Positions 25,166 to 34,936 of a stretch of DNA of 64,000 nt are shown here, one piece after another. The position numbers and the translations under genes were made by a program. This DNA comes from Variovorax sp. J22P240 (GTDB taxonomy: Bacteria > Pseudomonadota > Gammaproteobacteria > Burkholderiales > Burkholderiaceae_C). The notes under the pieces were generated by a model that saw only the letters and a list, made by a program, of their open reading frames with translations, did no database searches and was not told where the DNA came from. Where the stretch lies: positions 1 to 64,000 of the forward strand of contig NZ_JASZYR010000014.1 in NCBI RefSeq assembly GCF_030316855.1, in the 5' to 3' direction. Position 1 is the stretch's first letter; each line of letters opens with the position of its first letter.

Positions 25166-27697
25166 ATGGACCGGTCCAACGAAATGCCGCTTGTGACGCC
25201 ACCCAGGCTCGAGGTCGGCGGTTTCGTGATCGACTTTGGCCGCGAGGCGCTTTTTGACTGTGGGGGCGTGGCGGTCGAGTTGCGGCCGCAGGCCTTTCGG
25301 GTTCTTCGCTACCTGGCGCTGAACGCGGGTCGTCTGGTCACCAAGGAGGAATTGCTCGGCGCGGTGTGGCCCGGTGCCGTCGTCACGGACGATTCGGTGA
25401 TCCAGGCCATCGTCGACGTGCGTCATGCCTTCGCCGAAGCCGGCCGGAGCGTGATCAAGACGATTCCTCGTCGCGGCTACATCCTGGTCAAAGCCACCGC
25501 GCCCACTCCGTCGCGGCATCCAGACCCTGTGGCACTGCCGGCCCCACCACCCAGCTTCCTCGGCCGTGGGGAAGATGTTGCGGCGTTGGAGTCGCTGATG
25601 TCGCAACACCGCCTGATCACGGTGACCGGCGCGGGCGGGATCGGCAAGACTGCCTTCGCACTGTCGCTCGCGCATGGCCGAAAGGGCCGGCAACACGGCC
25701 GCGTCGTCTGGGTCGATCTCGCGGCCGTTTCCGATCCCCGGCTCATCTGCAGCACAGTCGCCCAGGCCCTGCACATGTCATTGGGCGGGACGGGCAAGCC
25801 ACTGGCGTCATTCGTGACCGCCCTGAGGCCGCTTCGCCTGCTGCTCATCCTCGACAACGCAGAGCATGTCGCGGAGCAAGTGGCGCGCATGGCGCAAGCC
25901 ATCCTGACGGGCTGCGATGACGTGCGCATGCTGGTCACGAGCCAGGCTGCGCTCAAGGTTGAAGGAGAACGACTCTTTCGTCTGGGCGCCCTGGCGGTGC
26001 CTGCAACCGAGATCAGTGCCGACATGGCGCTTGGCTACGGCGCGGTCGCGTTGTTCGTGGATCAGGCGAAAGCCGCGGATCGTTCCTTCTCGCTGAACGA
26101 TTCCAACGTGGGCTCGGTCATCGCGCTGTGCTGCCGGCTGGAGGGCAACGCACTCGCCATCAAGCTCGCTGCGGCAAGGCTGCCACTCCTGGGCCTGCCC
26201 GGCCTTCATGCGCGGCTGGCGGAACGATTCAAGGTTCTGGGAGGCGGACCTCGCACCGCGCCCGTGCGCCAGCAAACGCTGCTTTCCGCGATGGAATGGA
26301 GCCACGGCCTGCTCTCAGCGCAGGAGCAGGCGGTGTTCCGCAGGCTGGGTGTTTTCTCGGGCGGCTTCTCGCTCGACCTCGCGGTCGCGGTTGCAGGCGA
26401 TGACCCACACGATGAGTGGGCTGTCCTCGACGTGCTGCAGGAGTTGACGGATCGATCATTCGTCATGACGGACGGACAAGACGCTCCGCGCTACCGCCTT
26501 CTGGAAAGCGCGAGGGAATATGCGCTACTCAAGCTGGACGAGGCGCGCGAGCGGAACCTGACCCACGAACGGCAGGCCAGAGCCTTGCTCCTTCTGTTCG
26601 AACAGTCGTACGAAGGCCCCTGGGGCAGCAGCAGGTATCGCCTCGCACAGTTCAAGCCCGAGCTTGACAACCTGCGCCTGACGCTGGACTGGTGTGCCGA
26701 GAACGATCCGCCCCTGGGGGTGGCGCTGATCGGCGCTTCCAGCGAGCTGTTCCTGCACCTGTCGCTGCGTTACGAGGCACGTCGGCGATTCGCCATGTTC
26801 GAACCCGCGGTCACGTCTGCGATCCCGCCCGCCACTGCGGCGCGCTACTGGCAGCGGCGATGTCTGTTCGTTTTCAACTACAGATCTCCGTTGGTGTACG
26901 ACTTCGCTGTCAAGGCGACGGAACTCCATCGGAAAGCCGGCGATGAAAGCGGTCTCTATACAGCGCTCGGCTATGCCGTGATGAGTGCAGGCGCTCCCGT
27001 CGACGAGTCTCGGGCGATGCTGGTTGAAATGAAGCGCCTGGAGCATTCGGATTGGCCTTTCAACCAGCTCCAAGTGCGCATGTTTGCGCAGTTGTCTCTC
27101 TTCGGACGGGAGGGCCGCCACCTGGAGTCGCGTTCGTTGATCGAGACCGCACTCTCCTGTGCAACCGCGCGTGGACTGAAGCGGTGGGTCGCCGTGTGCA
27201 TGATGTTCCTGACCGACACGACGCTCGCGCTGGGTGATGCCGAAGAGGCGGTCAGGTTCGCCCGCGAGGCGCTTGCCGGCAACCGTTTGAGTCCGGGTCC
27301 ATTCATCATTTCGATGACGGGCGGACTCGCCGCCGGGTTGCTTGTCCAGGGGAGAGTCGCGGAGGCTCGGCTTGCCTTGGTCGAATTCTTCGAGGCGTCT
27401 CGCAGCCGAGAATGGGACTACTTGAGCGTATTCGCAGACGTGTTTGCATTGTTCGCGGCGCACGAAGGGCGCCCCGAAACAGCCGCTCGACTGATTGGCT
27501 ACTCTGACAAAGTCAATCAACTGTCCGCTGGCATGCGAGTGTCACATGATCGTGTCCTCCTGCTCGCAAAAGCTGCGGTGGAGGCTGCGCTCGAACGACC
27601 CGCGATCGAACGATTGATGGTTGACGGCCACAGCATGGACGAAGAGGATGTCTGCGCGGTAACGCTTGGCGATGCGGGCGAAAGCAGGCGAGTCTGA
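25166..27697 (+). CDS. Winged-helix/NB-ARC ATPase regulator (STAND type) with C-terminal helical repeats
   Basis: The 843-residue protein has an OmpR/CadC-like winged helix at about 15-110 (LRPQAFRVLRYLALNAG, IPRRGYILVKA), then a STAND/NB-ARC ATPase module with Walker A GAGGIGKT (155-162), a Walker B-like strand RLLLILDNAEHV and a winged-helix ARC2 segment ending LLESAREYALLKLDEAR (about 450). The rest, to 843, is helical and TPR-like. Such proteins are signal-controlled ATP switches that regulate transcription. GGGAGG precedes ATG 25166. It is divergent from the GDSL and PhoX genes and upstream of the cyanophycinase-like gene, which are its likely targets. Confidence 0.87.
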   Translation: MDRSNEMPLVTPPRLEVGGFVIDFGREALFDCGGVAVELRPQAFRVLRYLALNAGRLVTKEELLGAVWPGAVVTDDSVIQAIVDVRHAFAEAGRSVIKTIPRRGYILVKATAPTPSRHPDPVALPAPPPSFLGRGEDVAALESLMSQHRLITVTGAGGIGKTAFALSLAHGRKGRQHGRVVWVDLAAVSDPRLICSTVAQALHMSLGGTGKPLASFVTALRPLRLLLILDNAEHVAEQVARMAQAILTGCDDVRMLVTSQAALKVEGERLFRLGALAVPATEISADMALGYGAVALFVDQAKAADRSFSLNDSNVGSVIALCCRLEGNALAIKLAAARLPLLGLPGLHARLAERFKVLGGGPRTAPVRQQTLLSAMEWSHGLLSAQEQAVFRRLGVFSGGFSLDLAVAVAGDDPHDEWAVLDVLQELTDRSFVMTDGQDAPRYRLLESAREYALLKLDEARERNLTHERQARALLLLFEQSYEGPWGSSRYRLAQFKPELDNLRLTLDWCAENDPPLGVALIGASSELFLHLSLRYEARRRFAMFEPAVTSAIPPATAARYWQRRCLFVFNYRSPLVYDFAVKATELHRKAGDESGLYTALGYAVMSAGAPVDESRAMLVEMKRLEHSDWPFNQLQVRMFAQLSLFGREGRHLESRSLIETALSCATARGLKRWVAVCMMFLTDTTLALGDAEEAVRFAREALAGNRLSPGPFIISMTGGLAAGLLVQGRVAEARLALVEFFEASRSREWDYLSVFADVFALFAAHEGRPETAARLIGYSDKVNQLSAGMRVSHDRVLLLAKAAVEAALERPAIERLMVDGHSMDEEDVCAVTLGDAGESRRV

Positions 27698-27887
27698 AGT
27701 CGCCTCAGCAGCGGGACCGGGTCTGGCAGATGCCTTCGATCTCGCCTGCGTCGATCTCGCGCTTTGCGATCCGTCGTACACGATCCACGCCCGCTCCTGC
27801 TTGATCTCCCCGCGTCGCCCCGTATCGGCTGGGGCGAATTTCACGCAGAATGCCCCACTTGTTCAGTGTCGCTTCAGGGGGCCGGTG

Positions 27888-29090
27888 ATGATGACATTCA
27901 GTTCCCTTCTTCGCCCGCGTCTGATGACGACTTGGATCTCGCGGCAAGGGCTTGCACGCTGGGGAGTCGGGGCGGTGCTAGGGGTGCTCCTGGGCACCGC
28001 CAGTGCAGGCAAGCCCTACAGCTATTTCGTCACGGGGGACGCTGACGCGCAGGTCGCGGCGTTGAAACCATCGTCGACGTCCTCCGTGGTCTTGATGGGC
28101 GGTGGCCCGGACGTCGACGAGGCGTTCCGCTGGATGATCGCGAGAGCGGGCATCAAGCCTGGAACGGGGGGACGTTTCGTGGTGCTCCGGGCGACGGGCA
28201 CGGAGGCCTACGATCCCTACATCTACTACAGCGATGCAGCGCTGACGACCTCGACGAGCGTCGCGGAACAGTGGGTCGGCGGCGCATCGCTCGGTCTGAG
28301 TTCGGTCGAAACGCTCGTCATACCCAGTGTCGCGGCAGCAAATGATGCATTCGTGAATTCGGTCGTGAGCAAGGCGAATGCGGTGTTCATTGCGGGCGGT
28401 GATCAGAGCGACTACATCAACTTCTGGAAAGGCACGAGGCTGGATCAAACCCTTCAGGGCTTGATGGCGGCCAATGTGCCGGTCGGTGGCACAAGTGCCG
28501 GATTGGCCGTGTTGGGCCAGGTCGATTTTGCCGCTCTTCGAGGAAGCGTCACCACCACGCAGGCATTGGCTGACCCGTTCAACAAATACATGACGCTGGA
28601 CCCGAGTCCGCTGAGTCCGACGGGTGGGTTTCTCGCGCCGCCGGCCCTGGCCTCGACGATCCTCGATGCTCACCTTGACAGCCGTGATCGAATGGGGCGC
28701 TTGATCACCTTCGTGGCACGGCTCGTGGCCGTCAACTCGAATACTGGCTGCCCGGGTGGCATTCTCGCTTCGGGCACCAGCTCCACGGCCGCCCGCGGCA
28801 TCGGCGTGGATGTCGAGACTGCCTTGCTGGTCCAGGGCAACAAGGGGCCGCACGGCTTCACTGCGAGACGAGTGACGAACCCGTCCACGACGACGGAGAG
28901 CGCGGTGTATTTCGTGCGCCCGCTGATTTCACCCACTGTTTGCGCGTCCGGAGCGCCGTTGACCCTGACAAACATCGAGATCAAGAAGCTCGCGGACTCC
29001 GAGACGATCTTCAACCTGTCCGACTGGACGGGCTTGCCAAGCTACTTCGTCGACGCAATCTCCGGCGCGTTGACGTCATCCCCCTATTGA
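27888..29090 (+). CDS. Exported cyanophycinase-like peptidase (family S51)
   Basis: From ATG 27888 the product is 400 residues with a signal peptide ending TASA-GK (residue 40). It has the S51 peptidase signatures VLMGGGPDVDEAF, FIAGGDQSDYINFW (GGDQ at 170-173) and GGTSAGLAV, with Ser203 as expected nucleophile. Cyanophycinases cut the Arg-Asp storage polymer cyanophycin; exported forms (CphE) let bacteria feed on it outside the cell. The protein is longer than typical intracellular cyanophycinase and might act on other beta-Asp/Arg peptides. GGGGG precedes the chosen start. Confidence 0.8.
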   Translation: MMTFSSLLRPRLMTTWISRQGLARWGVGAVLGVLLGTASAGKPYSYFVTGDADAQVAALKPSSTSSVVLMGGGPDVDEAFRWMIARAGIKPGTGGRFVVLRATGTEAYDPYIYYSDAALTTSTSVAEQWVGGASLGLSSVETLVIPSVAAANDAFVNSVVSKANAVFIAGGDQSDYINFWKGTRLDQTLQGLMAANVPVGGTSAGLAVLGQVDFAALRGSVTTTQALADPFNKYMTLDPSPLSPTGGFLAPPALASTILDAHLDSRDRMGRLITFVARLVAVNSNTGCPGGILASGTSSTAARGIGVDVETALLVQGNKGPHGFTARRVTNPSTTTESAVYFVRPLISPTVCASGAPLTLTNIEIKKLADSETIFNLSDWTGLPSYFVDAISGALTSSPY

Positions 29091-29314
29091 GCGGGCGCAG
29101 AGGCCCGGCGCGTGCCCGGTTGCGACGCCGGGTTCGCCGGATTCAATCCGGGCGATCGTCTGGAGGTGCACGCCCAGTCGGGAAGCAGCAGTGGCTTCGC
29201 GGTCGCCGGCAGTGGTGCGGGCTTGGCCGCCGTGGCCCGAAGGCTTCGCTATCCCGGTGTGCCGAGATTCGCTTGCCTTGCGCCGTCCGCAAATTGACGC
29301 GACACAATCAACGC

Positions 29315-29567
29315 GTGCCTCGCTCCCGACCTGAGTCCGTCCACGCCCTACGGGCTCTATCTCCTGGAATGCGAGGGTCGCGTGTACTACACGGGGATCG
29401 CGCTCTGCGGGCCGAACTCCCACTGAAGGCACTGCCGCGCGCCCGGGAAGCTGGCCTTCTTCGAGGCCATGGCCCAGACCGGTCTATTCCTTGCTGAACT
29501 TTCGCCTGGGCGGCGATGGCATCAGGACCACGTAATTCTCGACAGTCTCACGATCGAGCGCTTCTGA
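29315..29567 (+). pseudogene. GIY-YIG nuclease-family gene, frameshifted and internally deleted
   Basis: Pieces in three frames make up a GIY-YIG-type protein. A start at GTG 29315 reads MPRSRPESV; another frame gives PYGLYLLECEGRVYYTGIAL, the GIY-YIG motif strand pair. The middle, where the catalytic Arg helix should be, is missing; then LRAELPLKALPRA and, in a third frame, RKLAFFEAMAQTGLFLAEL lead to TGA at 29565-29567. The gene is too short and broken to function. Intact relatives are about 90-110 residues and of unknown cellular role. Confidence 0.7.
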
Positions 29568-29570
29568 TGG

Positions 29571-29600
29571 GCCGGGCCAGCCCAGGGCTAGCCCGGCTTT
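29571..29600 (+). terminator. Rho-independent terminator hairpin
   Basis: GCCGGGCCAGCCC and GGGCTAGCCCGGC form a 13-base stem with one mismatch and a one-base centre, followed by TTTCTCT. It lies directly after the GIY-YIG remnant and would stop plus-strand transcription; the minus side has no T-run. Confidence 0.75.
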
Positions 29601-29617
29601 CTCTAAAGCGCCGCGCT

Positions 29618-29992
29618 TCAGATCGGCAGGCGATCGCCGCGCGCGGCGGCGCGGGCCTGGAGGCGCACGCTGGCTCGATCGACGCTTGATTCAACGCGCG
29701 CCACCCCCTGGCCGTAGCCTTCCGCGTACGGGTTCGCGCCGTGAGCGGCGGCGAAGCCTTGCGAGCGAACCGAAGCGCGGTCAACCGAACTGGCCATCTT
29801 CACGACGCCTTGCCCGGCCGCATCGCTGAACCGGTCGCCGCTGTGTGCGGCCACGACGCCTTCAGCGCGAACTGCGGCACGGCTCTGGGTCGATGTGACC
29901 TTGGTGACGCCGTCATAGGTTTCTGCTTGGACGCCGGCGGCGGCGAGGATCGCGAGCGCAAAACCGGAGAGGAGCTTGGAAGCGGTGTTCAT
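29618..29992 (-). CDS. Small exported repeat protein
   Basis: The 124-residue product has a signal peptide ending AGVQA-ET (about residue 23). The mature part is built from imperfect repeats of about 30 residues: QSRAAVRAEGVVAAHSGDRF, SSVDRASVRSQGFAAAHG and SSVDRASVRLQARAAARG. AAAGGA precedes ATG 29992. Proteins of this repeat form are small, periplasmic and of unknown function; several copies per genome are common in Burkholderiales. Longer frames up to 30127 would bury the signal peptide. Confidence 0.75.
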   Translation of the reverse strand: MNTASKLLSGFALAILAAAGVQAETYDGVTKVTSTQSRAAVRAEGVVAAHSGDRFSDAAGQGVVKMASSVDRASVRSQGFAAAHGANPYAEGYGQGVARVESSVDRASVRLQARAAARGDRLPI

Positions 29993-30165
29993 TGTCGAAT
30001 TCCTTTCAGGATCTATGACGGGTTGGTGTGGGATGAAGTTTGCGCCCACAAGGAGCCTGCTGAATGTGCGTTTTCGCACCTCAGCGTTCATGTCGTTGAA
30101 ACAAACACCCGCAGCGGGGACATGCACATTGTCGAAATGGACGTCCGCCGTGATATGCGCACCTG

Positions 30166-30859
30166 ATGACCAACGAGATCGTCCGCGCGGTGGACGAGCT
30201 GACGGGCATCGAGCAGGGAATCGCCGCGGCGGTGGCCGTCGGAGCCACCGCCGGGGCCGGGACCGGATACCTGCTCAATGCAGCCATTCTTCAGGGCCGC
30301 GAACGGCTGCCGGAGTTGACGGTGACCGTGAGCGAGGGCACGCGCGAGCACCTGCTGCGCCAACTGCGCACCGGCAGACTGGACCTGGTGGTGGGCGCCG
30401 CCGGAGATGCCGTGGTGCCCGCCGATCTCGACTGCACGCCGCTCTACATCGATGCGCCGGTCATCGTCTGCGGCACGCGCCACCCGTTGGCCGCGAAGCG
30501 CAAGCCGGCGTGGCACGGCATGGTCGCAGAAGCCGGGGTGCTTCCGCCTCGGGCCACGCGCGTGCGCGCTGCGATCGAAGCACTCTTTCGGCGCAACGGG
30601 TCCGCACCCCCTCGGGTGCTGGCAGAGACGCTGTCGCTCGACCTGATCCTCGAGTTGCTGGCGCACGGGGCTGCGCTGGCTGTGCTGCCGCAACATCTGG
30701 CCCGTCGGCTGGCGATGGCGGGCCAGGTCCGCACGCTCGACGTCGACACGCCGGGGCTGGTGATGCCGGTATCGGTCCTTCACGCTGTCAGGTGCACCAG
30801 CATCGAAGGCGATCGACACATTCACAAGCTGCCTCGTCGAAGCCGCGGCGTTGCGCTGA
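30166..30859 (+). pseudogene. LysR-family regulator remnant: no DNA-binding domain, frameshift near the end
   Basis: The frame from ATG 30166 reads as a LysR substrate-binding domain (AAVAVGATAGAGTGYLLNAA, LLRQLRTGRLDLVVGAAGD, GVLPPRATRVRAAIEALF, GAALAVLPQHLARRLA). The N-terminal helix-turn-helix, normally about 60-80 residues plus a linker helix, is absent and I find no trace of it upstream. Near 30790-30800 the frame shifts: the expected ending continues in another frame as PASKAIDTFTSCLVEAAALR to TGA at 30857-30859. In the original frame translation runs on to 30924 with an unrelated tail. It cannot be a normal regulator. Confidence 0.75.
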
Positions 30860-31048
30860 TCAGACCAGCGAGGATTCGAGCGCGCCGCCAGCCGAGCTGC
30901 TGGGATGTGCATAGCGCGCGATGACCGGGTCAACGCCCGGGTTCGGCGCGTCGAGGTCCCGCGCGTTGCAGATGATGCCGTTGAAGTCGTGTCCGAACTC
31001 GACGTTGCGGCCGAATGACCCCAACAGCGGATCGCCGAACCCGCAGAC
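30860..31048 (-). pseudogene. C-terminal remnant of an unidentified gene
   Basis: On the minus strand an open stretch directly below the asmA-type stop codon, and in its reading frame, reads GFGDPLLGSFGRNVEFGHDF, then NGIICNARDLDAPNPGVDP and ends SSAGGALESSLV. The composition looks like protein, but no ATG or ribosome-binding site precedes it, so it seems to be the tail end of a lost gene. I do not recognise the family. Its stop meets the end of the LysR remnant at 30859. Confidence 0.4.
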
Positions 31049-34000
31049 TCAGGGCTTGACCGATCGCGAGGATCGCATCAGCACGTCGAGTGGGTCACTC
31101 GAAAGTTGGGCGCCGGCAGCGATGCGGGCGCAGGGGTTGGCCGTCGACTCGAGCTTGCGCCACAAGTCGCCCGCCAGCAGCGACGCCCCGGCGGTGGCCC
31201 AGGCCGCGGTACCCACGAGCAACATGCCGCTGGGGTCCAATTCGAAAGTCGGGTCGCTGACCGTTCCGGTGACTCTCGCGACTCCACTCGTCAGGCCCAG
31301 CAAGCTGAAGCTGAAGAGCTCGCGTCGCACCGCCCGGTACCCGAACAGGATCTCGCCCGTTCTCAGGTTCACCGCGCCACCGCCCAGGATATCCAGATGC
31401 GTCAGGCGCAGCGCGATGCCGTCGCTCGAGGTGGCCACACCGTCGGCGACGGTGAAGCGCGCAGCCGCACATTCGAGTTGGGTGTTGTCCACCGCCCTGC
31501 GGCCGGGCACCAGCGCCAGCAGGAGGTTGCCGGCAATCCGCTCGAAGCCGTAACCCGAATTGATGGGCAATGTGCCCGCGCCGGCCGTGATCAGGAATTC
31601 ACCGCGCCCGGCCCCGAGCATGTTGCGCGGCGTGGTACCGGCGCCAGCGAACTGCCCGCTCATCGACAGCAACGGCGTGGCGGCCCCGCTCGACCGCGCC
31701 GCTCGTGCCGTATACAGCGCCTCTGCATCGACTTCCTTGAGCGACAGACGCAACGCCACTCCAGGCACGTCCTGGCGCAGATCGAGGCGCAGGTCTCCGC
31801 GCAACTCGCCTTCGGCCGCTGTGGTCGAAACCTCGATCAGTCCGTTCGCGAGCGTGCCATCGAGTTGAAGCTTCGCCAGGTCGTATCGATGCAAAAGGAA
31901 GCGCTCTGCTCGCAGCCGCAGCTGCGCGTCGCGTGAGAGCAGGGACGGCATGCGGATGGGCCGATCCAGCACCGGTGTCTCATTGGCCGTGGGTTCCGCC
32001 CACTGTGTGGTATCGATCAGTTTGGACGTGAGATCCGCCGACAGATTCGGCCGGTCACGCCACCGAATTCGCAGCCGCCCGGCCGCATCCGACTTGCCGG
32101 CCTGTGCGCTGAGATCGTCGACGGCCACCTCCCCGTCTCCCAGCGTGACCTGTCCCGCGGCGGTGAACGGAAGGGCAGGCAGGCGCGAAGCGGTGAACAT
32201 CTTCGCCGTCTGCGCCAGGCTGTCGATCTCGATCCGGGCGGCGAGCCGCGCGCCCGTGGGCGCCGCGAGGTTGCTCACGTTGCCCGTCAGGGTGGCGCGC
32301 GCGCCAGGCAGCGTTGCCTGCAACGCCAGCGGCACGTCACGCAGGCCGACCACCCGCTGCAGCGGCCCGCTGGTCGCCAAGACCTGGAGTGTTTCTCCAT
32401 CCAGTGCCGTGCGCAGATTCGCTTCTATCTTCGGCCACGCGGTCTCGGGATTCAGCAGTTCGGCCAGCGGCCCGGCGACCACCGTCAAATCCATCGGCGC
32501 GCCGAGGGCATGGCCAACCACGCTCGTGCGCACCGGGCCGCCCGGTTCAACCTCAATGTTCGCCTGCTCCACTCGGACCGGTGAACGGTCGCGACCCACC
32601 GCAAGTGCGAAGGGAGCGCTGCGAACGGAAAGCTTCGCCTGCTTCATGAGATCGCGCACGCTCTTGCCCTGCGAGCCAAACAGGACTTGCAATCCCTGAA
32701 TCACGCCGCTCGTCGTGCCCGGCCGGTTCGGCGAGCGCATCAGCGCCGCCACGTCGATGCGGTCGGCCCTCGCGTTGGCATCGACGCGCCATGCCCGCCC
32801 GCTCGCATCGAGCGTGACATGGCCCTGCACCGGAGCGTTGGCGACCGTGGTAGATGTCAGGTCGATGACGAGCTTTCCGCCCCGCAGTTGCGCGAGCGCA
32901 GCAAGCTTGCCGATCGGCACCGGTGCGCCCGCAATGCGGGCAACGTCGAACCGCAGCCTGGCATCGAACGCACGCAGCGGCGCCAGCGGCAGTGGATCGT
33001 CGAATGCGCTGCGCGGTCCTTGTTTGGCCACGCTACCGCCGAGTTTGGCGAAATCGAGCACCGCGATGCTCGCATTGCCATCGATCTGCGGCCGGCCATC
33101 GCTCCAGCGCAGCGTGCCGTCTCCCGTGACGACCGTGCCGGCCAGCGTGGCGGCAAGCCCTTGGAGCCCGACCACGTTGTCGCGCCAGTGCACCCGCCCG
33201 GTCAGATTCCTGGCCGGGACCGGCAGGCCGGTGAGGGCTGCGATCCGCAGGGACAGATCCGCCTCGATGCGCTGGAGCCACGCCGGCGCGCCCGCACCGG
33301 AGACGTCCCGTGGTCGTGACTCAGGCGCGGCCTGTTCGAGAGCTTCGACATCGGGCTGATTCAAGTCCAACCGGCCGAGGTTCAGCGCGCCGCTGAGCAG
33401 TGCACGCGGCGCAGTTGCGTACTTGAGATCTCCTGACACGGACGAGGCGAGTACCAGGCCACGGATGTTCCTGGCCGAATAGCCTTCTCTGGAATGCGTC
33501 ACCTGAGCCGCAAGATCCACCGGCAAGGGTTGGCTTCGGCGCAAGCCCGCAAGCTCGCGCAGCGGCGCCAGCGCGTCGCCACGGGCGGTCAACGCCAAGT
33601 CGAAGTCGGTGGCTTCGGCCGCGGGCGTGATGCTCCCCTTGGCGGTCAGCGTGAAGCCCGCAAGCTCGGCGCGCAGGGTGAGAGGCGCAGCGCCATCGAT
33701 CTTTTGCAACTCAGGCCATGGCGCGGTGCTCGCCTGGAGCGAGAACGCCGCTTCACCGATCTTGCCCTCGACCGCCAGTCGCGTGTCGACGCTCGCGCCA
33801 AGCACCGCCTTGCCCGACCCGATCTCGAGGCGCGACGGCTGCATCGGCAGTCCATCGAGTGACAGACTCAAGTCTTCGACCTGCAGGCTGCCTCGTCCGT
33901 AGCGTGCCTGCGCCGACAGACGATAGGGGCCCCATCCCGGCAATGTCCGCCCCAGGACGCCGGACCACGCGTCGAGATGCTCGCCCGTCATCTCAACTCC

Positions 34001-34753
34001 GAGCGCAGCGCCCTCGAGCGACGCGATCGATTCCAACCGCACGTCAAGCGTGAGGGACGCGCCCTTCGGTCGCAGGCCGACGGACAGACGCCAGGGCTCG
34101 CCGTTGAGCGCTGCCTGCAGTGAAGCGTTGGCCTCAACCGTGAGGTGCATCGGAGATTCTCGATAGTCGGCGAGCGCTTGAACCCGAAACGGCACGCCGT
34201 CGCTGATCGTGGCCTCGGCGGTGTCGATGCGAACCTGCTCGACGGAGCCGCCGCCTTGCCGCCAGCCAATGTGTACGTCAGTCAGCGACATGGTGCCGAA
34301 ATCAGGCAATGGCGCACGCTGGGTGCCCCGATCGGGAGTGCCGAACGACCAATTGCCTTGGCCCTCCGCATTGCGCTCGAGCAGCAGGTCGACACCCTCC
34401 AGCTGCACGGCGCGCATTTCGACCTGACCATTCCACAGGGCGATGAGATCGAGGCGTGCCTCACCGCTCGCAGCGGTCACGAAGTCCGGTCGCGATGCCC
34501 AGGCAGGGTTGGCGATGCGCAGATCGCGCACGGACAAGGTCGGTCGTACGGCAAGGTCGAACGACAGACTGCCGATCGACACCTGCCGATCCAGAACGGA
34601 TGAAAGCTTTCGCTCAAAGGCTCGTTTGTAGACCTCGGCGTCGAGGGTCTGCAGGAAGAGCACAACCCCGGAGGCCGCGGCGAGCAGCAGCCCGATCGCC
34701 CACAGCAGCAACTTGGTTGTGCGTCGGCGCCGTGGCGACCTGGGTGTGGTCAT
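31049..34753 (-). CDS. AsmA-family inner-membrane/periplasmic protein
   Basis: The 1234-residue protein starts with a basic segment and one membrane helix (LLLWAIGLLLAAASGVVLFL, about 15-35), then the AsmA N-terminal pattern RQVSIGSLSFDLAVRPTLSV and VRDLRIANPAWASRPDFV. The rest is a very long beta-rich periplasmic region, ending with the typical AsmA C-terminal part (TLPINSGYGFERIAGNLLLA, LDILGGGAVNLRTGEILFGY). AsmA-like proteins are elongated bridges thought to carry phospholipid between inner and outer membranes. It stands alone on the minus strand; the frame extends four codons above ATG 34753 to a TTG. Confidence 0.88.
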   Translation of the reverse strand: MTTPRSPRRRRTTKLLLWAIGLLLAAASGVVLFLQTLDAEVYKRAFERKLSSVLDRQVSIGSLSFDLAVRPTLSVRDLRIANPAWASRPDFVTAASGEARLDLIALWNGQVEMRAVQLEGVDLLLERNAEGQGNWSFGTPDRGTQRAPLPDFGTMSLTDVHIGWRQGGGSVEQVRIDTAEATISDGVPFRVQALADYRESPMHLTVEANASLQAALNGEPWRLSVGLRPKGASLTLDVRLESIASLEGAALGVEMTGEHLDAWSGVLGRTLPGWGPYRLSAQARYGRGSLQVEDLSLSLDGLPMQPSRLEIGSGKAVLGASVDTRLAVEGKIGEAAFSLQASTAPWPELQKIDGAAPLTLRAELAGFTLTAKGSITPAAEATDFDLALTARGDALAPLRELAGLRRSQPLPVDLAAQVTHSREGYSARNIRGLVLASSVSGDLKYATAPRALLSGALNLGRLDLNQPDVEALEQAAPESRPRDVSGAGAPAWLQRIEADLSLRIAALTGLPVPARNLTGRVHWRDNVVGLQGLAATLAGTVVTGDGTLRWSDGRPQIDGNASIAVLDFAKLGGSVAKQGPRSAFDDPLPLAPLRAFDARLRFDVARIAGAPVPIGKLAALAQLRGGKLVIDLTSTTVANAPVQGHVTLDASGRAWRVDANARADRIDVAALMRSPNRPGTTSGVIQGLQVLFGSQGKSVRDLMKQAKLSVRSAPFALAVGRDRSPVRVEQANIEVEPGGPVRTSVVGHALGAPMDLTVVAGPLAELLNPETAWPKIEANLRTALDGETLQVLATSGPLQRVVGLRDVPLALQATLPGARATLTGNVSNLAAPTGARLAARIEIDSLAQTAKMFTASRLPALPFTAAGQVTLGDGEVAVDDLSAQAGKSDAAGRLRIRWRDRPNLSADLTSKLIDTTQWAEPTANETPVLDRPIRMPSLLSRDAQLRLRAERFLLHRYDLAKLQLDGTLANGLIEVSTTAAEGELRGDLRLDLRQDVPGVALRLSLKEVDAEALYTARAARSSGAATPLLSMSGQFAGAGTTPRNMLGAGRGEFLITAGAGTLPINSGYGFERIAGNLLLALVPGRRAVDNTQLECAAARFTVADGVATSSDGIALRLTHLDILGGGAVNLRTGEILFGYRAVRRELFSFSLLGLTSGVARVTGTVSDPTFELDPSGMLLVGTAAWATAGASLLAGDLWRKLESTANPCARIAAGAQLSSDPLDVLMRSSRSVKP

Positions 34754-34936
34754 GGGATTGGGCAATGCGAGGCGGGCACTCGGGTCGCGGGGTGCATGAC
34801 GAACGAAGTCCCGCCATCGTAGCGAAGGAGTGCAACCTGCGCTTTGTTGCTTGGCGGCACCCGGTTGGCGACCTTCGCGGTCACCCGCGCTTCGGGCTTG
34901 GTAGGCTCAACGACAGTCTCAGCCGGCAATCGGATG

